A stretch of DNA of 36,172 bases from NCBI GenBank assembly GCA_000970895.1, contig JYHA01000029.1, forward strand, positions 1,759 to 37,930, given 5' to 3'. Made by a program: the position numbers and the translations under genes. This DNA is from Candidatus Arcanibacter lacustris (GTDB lineage Bacteria > Pseudomonadota > Alphaproteobacteria > Rickettsiales > Arcanibacteraceae). Below are positions 34,331 through 36,172 of the stretch, piece by piece. The notes under the pieces were generated by a model, which ran no database searches, was not told the origin of the DNA, and saw only the letters and a program-made list of their open reading frames with translations. Positions within the stretch are counted from its first letter, which is position 1. The number at the start of each line of letters is the position of its first letter.

Positions 34331-35125
34331 TTAAGACTTCATTCTATTTACAGTTTGTAACATCTCATCTGAGGCTTTGATGATGTTGGAGCAGAGCTCA
34401 TATCCCCTTTGGGCGGTAATTAGATCAGTTAGTTCATTAACTGGTACAACGTTAGAGGCTTCTAATTTTCCTTGTGCGACCTTTCCAAGGCCATTTGTTC
34501 CAGCTGTTCCTATTATTACATCTCCAGATGACGGAGTTTGAATGAATAAATTGCCACCAACTGGTTGAAGGCCAGAAGTATTAGGAAAATCTGCTATATC
34601 AAAGGTACCAATTTGGTTTTGTGCTCCATTATTACCGGGTAAGGTTGCGTAAATATTTCCAAATTCATCTACTTTAATAGAGGCGCCTTGTGGAACTGAA
34701 ATTCCTGGAGCTACTGTATATCCTGCTTTAGTTACTATTTCTCCATTAGCATTCTTATTAAAATTGCCATCGCGAGTATAAGCGATAGTTCCATCTGGCA
34801 TATCTATTTTAAAATAACCTCTACTACTTTCTGTGCCATCAATAGCGAAATCAAGTTCGCCATAGGTAGTCAGTAAATCACCAGGAGTGTTTAATGAATA
34901 TGTTCCTGATAATTCGGTGCCTAGGCCTATGGATAGGCCCGCAGTAGATACTGAGCCATTGTTGCTAGCTCTAGAAATGAGCTGATATGGTAGATCTTGA
35001 AATTGAGCAACTTGTTTTTTAAAGCCATTAGTACTAATGTTGGCTAAATTGTGAGAAATAACTGCGATATCAGTTTCTCTAGCCATCATTCCTGTAGTTG
35101 CTATTCCAAGTGCTCTATCTACCAT
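34331..35125 (-). CDS. flgG: Flagellar distal rod protein FlgG
   Basis: Forms the distal rod of the flagellar basal body in the periplasm. The N-terminal rod signature SHNLANISTNGFKKQVAQFQ and the C-terminal EASNVVPVNELTDLITAQRGYELCSNIIKASDEML are typical, as are DGTESSRGYFKIDMPDGTIAYTRDGNF and the ILPQ-type central segment replaced here by PGISVPQGASIKVDEFG. At 264 residues it is a standard FlgG. AAGGAG precedes ATG 35125. It follows flgF by 21 bases in the same direction, so the two are one transcript. The gene looks intact. Confidence 0.95.
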   Translation of the reverse strand: MVDRALGIATTGMMARETDIAVISHNLANISTNGFKKQVAQFQDLPYQLISRASNNGSVSTAGLSIGLGTELSGTYSLNTPGDLLTTYGELDFAIDGTESSRGYFKIDMPDGTIAYTRDGNFNKNANGEIVTKAGYTVAPGISVPQGASIKVDEFGNIYATLPGNNGAQNQIGTFDIADFPNTSGLQPVGGNLFIQTPSSGDVIIGTAGTNGLGKVAQGKLEASNVVPVNELTDLITAQRGYELCSNIIKASDEMLQTVNRMKS

Positions 35126-35146
35126 GTTATGAACTCCTTATTTAAG

Positions 35147-35866
35147 TTATTGTTTGGCGCTATCTGATAAAGATTTCACCGCATTTTGTTCTAACTCTTC
35201 AACAATATTAATTATATTGTTAGTCATTCCTGCATAACGTTGAGTTTCAATCAAATCTTGCATTTCTATTACACTATTTACATTGGACTCTTCATATGCT
35301 CCGCCAATTATTTGGTAATTGAGAGAGTTTTTTTCTTCTGCATCGGATTTATATAATCCTCCTCCAACTGGCTGTAGAGACAGTTCTGAATCAAAATCAA
35401 AAACACCTACTGTACCTAGCACTTGATCCTTTGAAACTACCTGTCCATATTCATCGATATTAACTTCAACTCCTACTGGTATGGTAATAACATCCCCATC
35501 TTTACTTGCTACTGGGAAAAAATTACCATCTACTAATACACCATTGCTATCGGTACCAAATTTTCCATTACGAGTATATCTTGGACCTAGTGGGGTGTTG
35601 ATTTTAAAATATCCATAGCCAACAATTGCCATATCTAATGGTCTATTTGTCTGAGTGACGGCACCACTAGCTGTATCTATTATAGTTGCTGCGTCATTGG
35701 CATAAGATACTGATTCATACTCATTTTTTAATTTAAACTCATTGTTTAAAACAAGTTCTTTTTTAAAGCCAGCCGTATTGGCATTGGCAACATTATTTGC
35801 AATAACTTCTGTTTTTCTAAATAATCCCATTTGTTTTGATAGGGCTATGTTAATTGCGTCAGTCAT
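35147..35866 (-). CDS. flgF: Flagellar proximal rod protein FlgF
   Basis: Rod component of the flagellar basal body. The N-terminal signature is ANNVANANTAGFKKELVL, the middle shows PLDMAIVGYGYFKINTPLG and RYTRNGKFGTDSNG, and the C-terminus ESNVNSVIEMQDLIETQRYAGMTNNIINIVEEL is typical of the rod/hook family. I chose ATG 35866 (239 residues): an AAAGG Shine-Dalgarno sits before it and MTDAINIALSKQMGLFRKTE begins as FlgF should. The frame is open 15 codons further to 35911. First gene of the flgF-flgG pair. Confidence 0.93.
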   Translation of the reverse strand: MTDAINIALSKQMGLFRKTEVIANNVANANTAGFKKELVLNNEFKLKNEYESVSYANDAATIIDTASGAVTQTNRPLDMAIVGYGYFKINTPLGPRYTRNGKFGTDSNGVLVDGNFFPVASKDGDVITIPVGVEVNIDEYGQVVSKDQVLGTVGVFDFDSELSLQPVGGGLYKSDAEEKNSLNYQIIGGAYEESNVNSVIEMQDLIETQRYAGMTNNIINIVEELEQNAVKSLSDSAKQ

Positions 35867-36038
35867 TAATTTTCCTTTTAAATGTATATTTTTATATGAT
35901 GCAAAAATCATGCCAATAAATATTAGACATGATGAATTTGTTCTTATAAAAATTATTAAACGAAAAATATTAAGATTTCATTAGCTTTGGAAAATGTATA
36001 ATTATTTATGGTATTTGGTATGAGATTTTAGGAAAGGG

Positions 36039-36056
36039 GAGGGATTTTCATCCCTC
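36039..36056. terminator. Small G+C-rich hairpin downstream of the right-edge gene
   Basis: GAGGGA (36039-36044) pairs with TCCCTC (36051-36056) around a 6-base loop, 20 bases past the stop of the minus-strand gene at the right edge. No T-run follows on that strand, so termination is only possible. The rest of 35867-36075, between that gene and flgF, is AT-rich with no feature I can name. Confidence 0.35.
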
Positions 36057-36075
36057 ATAGTGAAGTAGTATATTT

Positions 36076-36171
36076 TTAATGTTTTTGATCAATATTCTCA
36101 GCTGCGCAAACGGCTTGTCCTTTTTTGAAATTATTATCTAAGCTGTTTACATCGATAGATTTTGCTATTTT
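36076..36171 (-). CDS. C-terminal end of an unidentified protein (partial)
   Basis: On the minus strand a frame is open from the right edge to TAA at 36076-36078, about 31 residues, including VNSLDNNFKKGQAVCAAENI and ending DQKH. A hairpin follows the stop, which supports a true gene end. The fragment is too short to identify, and its reading frame could be chance. Confidence 0.4.
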   Translation of the reverse strand, partial: KIAKSIDVNSLDNNFKKGQAVCAAENIDQKH

Positions 36172-36172
36172 T

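Noticed and set aside
1..36172. CRISPR array, rRNA or tRNA genes, integrase, transposase or prophage.
   Set aside because: No regularly spaced repeats, no tRNA-like folds in the spacers and no recombinase motifs in any long frame.

Overview
The window is an AT-rich, gene-dense stretch of an alphaproteobacterial genome, most probably from the order Rickettsiales. It carries a virB8-virB9-virB10-virB11-virD4 block of a Rickettsiales-type (rvh-like) type IV secretion system, the alphaproteobacterial cell-cycle kinase CckA, NtrY, a large ankyrin-repeat protein, two dispersed cytochrome c maturation genes (ccmC, ccmF) and families of small palindromic repeats. The flagellar rod genes flgF and flgG point away from the classical, flagellum-poor Rickettsia/Anaplasma groups and towards a Midichloriaceae-like or deep-branching lineage. 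This placement is inferred from gene content, not from a tree.

Layout. 1-4.9 kb (+): tail of an unidentified gene, gpsA, ntrY (overlapping), a palindromic repeat, radA. 4.97-7.5 kb (-): cckA, convergent with radA. 7.5-9.9 kb (+): a structured leader, then two tandem paralogous Ala/Thr/Ser-rich proteins of unrecognised family, separated by a strong intrinsic terminator. 9.9-12.6 kb: repeats, then maeB (-), a malic enzyme fused to a phosphotransacetylase-like domain. 12.6-13.4 kb (-): a VapC-type toxin/Phd-type antitoxin pair with a good promoter. 13.5-18.7 kb (+): the T4SS block, mostly with overlapping genes. 18.8-20.8 kb (+): ferredoxin-NADP reductase and folD. 20.9-23.8 kb (+): the ankyrin protein. 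23.8-25.6 kb (-): ccmF. 25.8-31.4 kb (+): nagZ, pepA, holC, htpG (behind a sigma-32-like promoter), bolA. 31.4-34.3 kb (+): a small coiled-coil/membrane protein, ccmC, a 7Fe ferredoxin, and a secreted M48 peptidase with TPR-like repeats. 34.3-35.9 kb (-): flgF-flgG. 36.08-36.17 kb (-): the C-terminus of another gene.

How the parts relate. The T4SS genes supply the periplasmic/outer-membrane core (B8, B9, B10) and two ATPases (B11, D4); B3, B4 and B6 are not here. The ankyrin protein about 2 kb downstream has no signal peptide and is a reasonable effector candidate. CckA and NtrY are two sensor kinases without their usual partners in the window. CcmC and CcmF both serve haem delivery to apocytochrome c although they are 6 kb apart. 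The most novel-looking element is the paralogous pair at 7842-9894: conserved ends, variable middle, two invariant cysteines, no signal peptide, a strong ribosome-binding site, a hairpin-rich leader and a strong terminator, together suggesting an abundant, lineage-specific protein.
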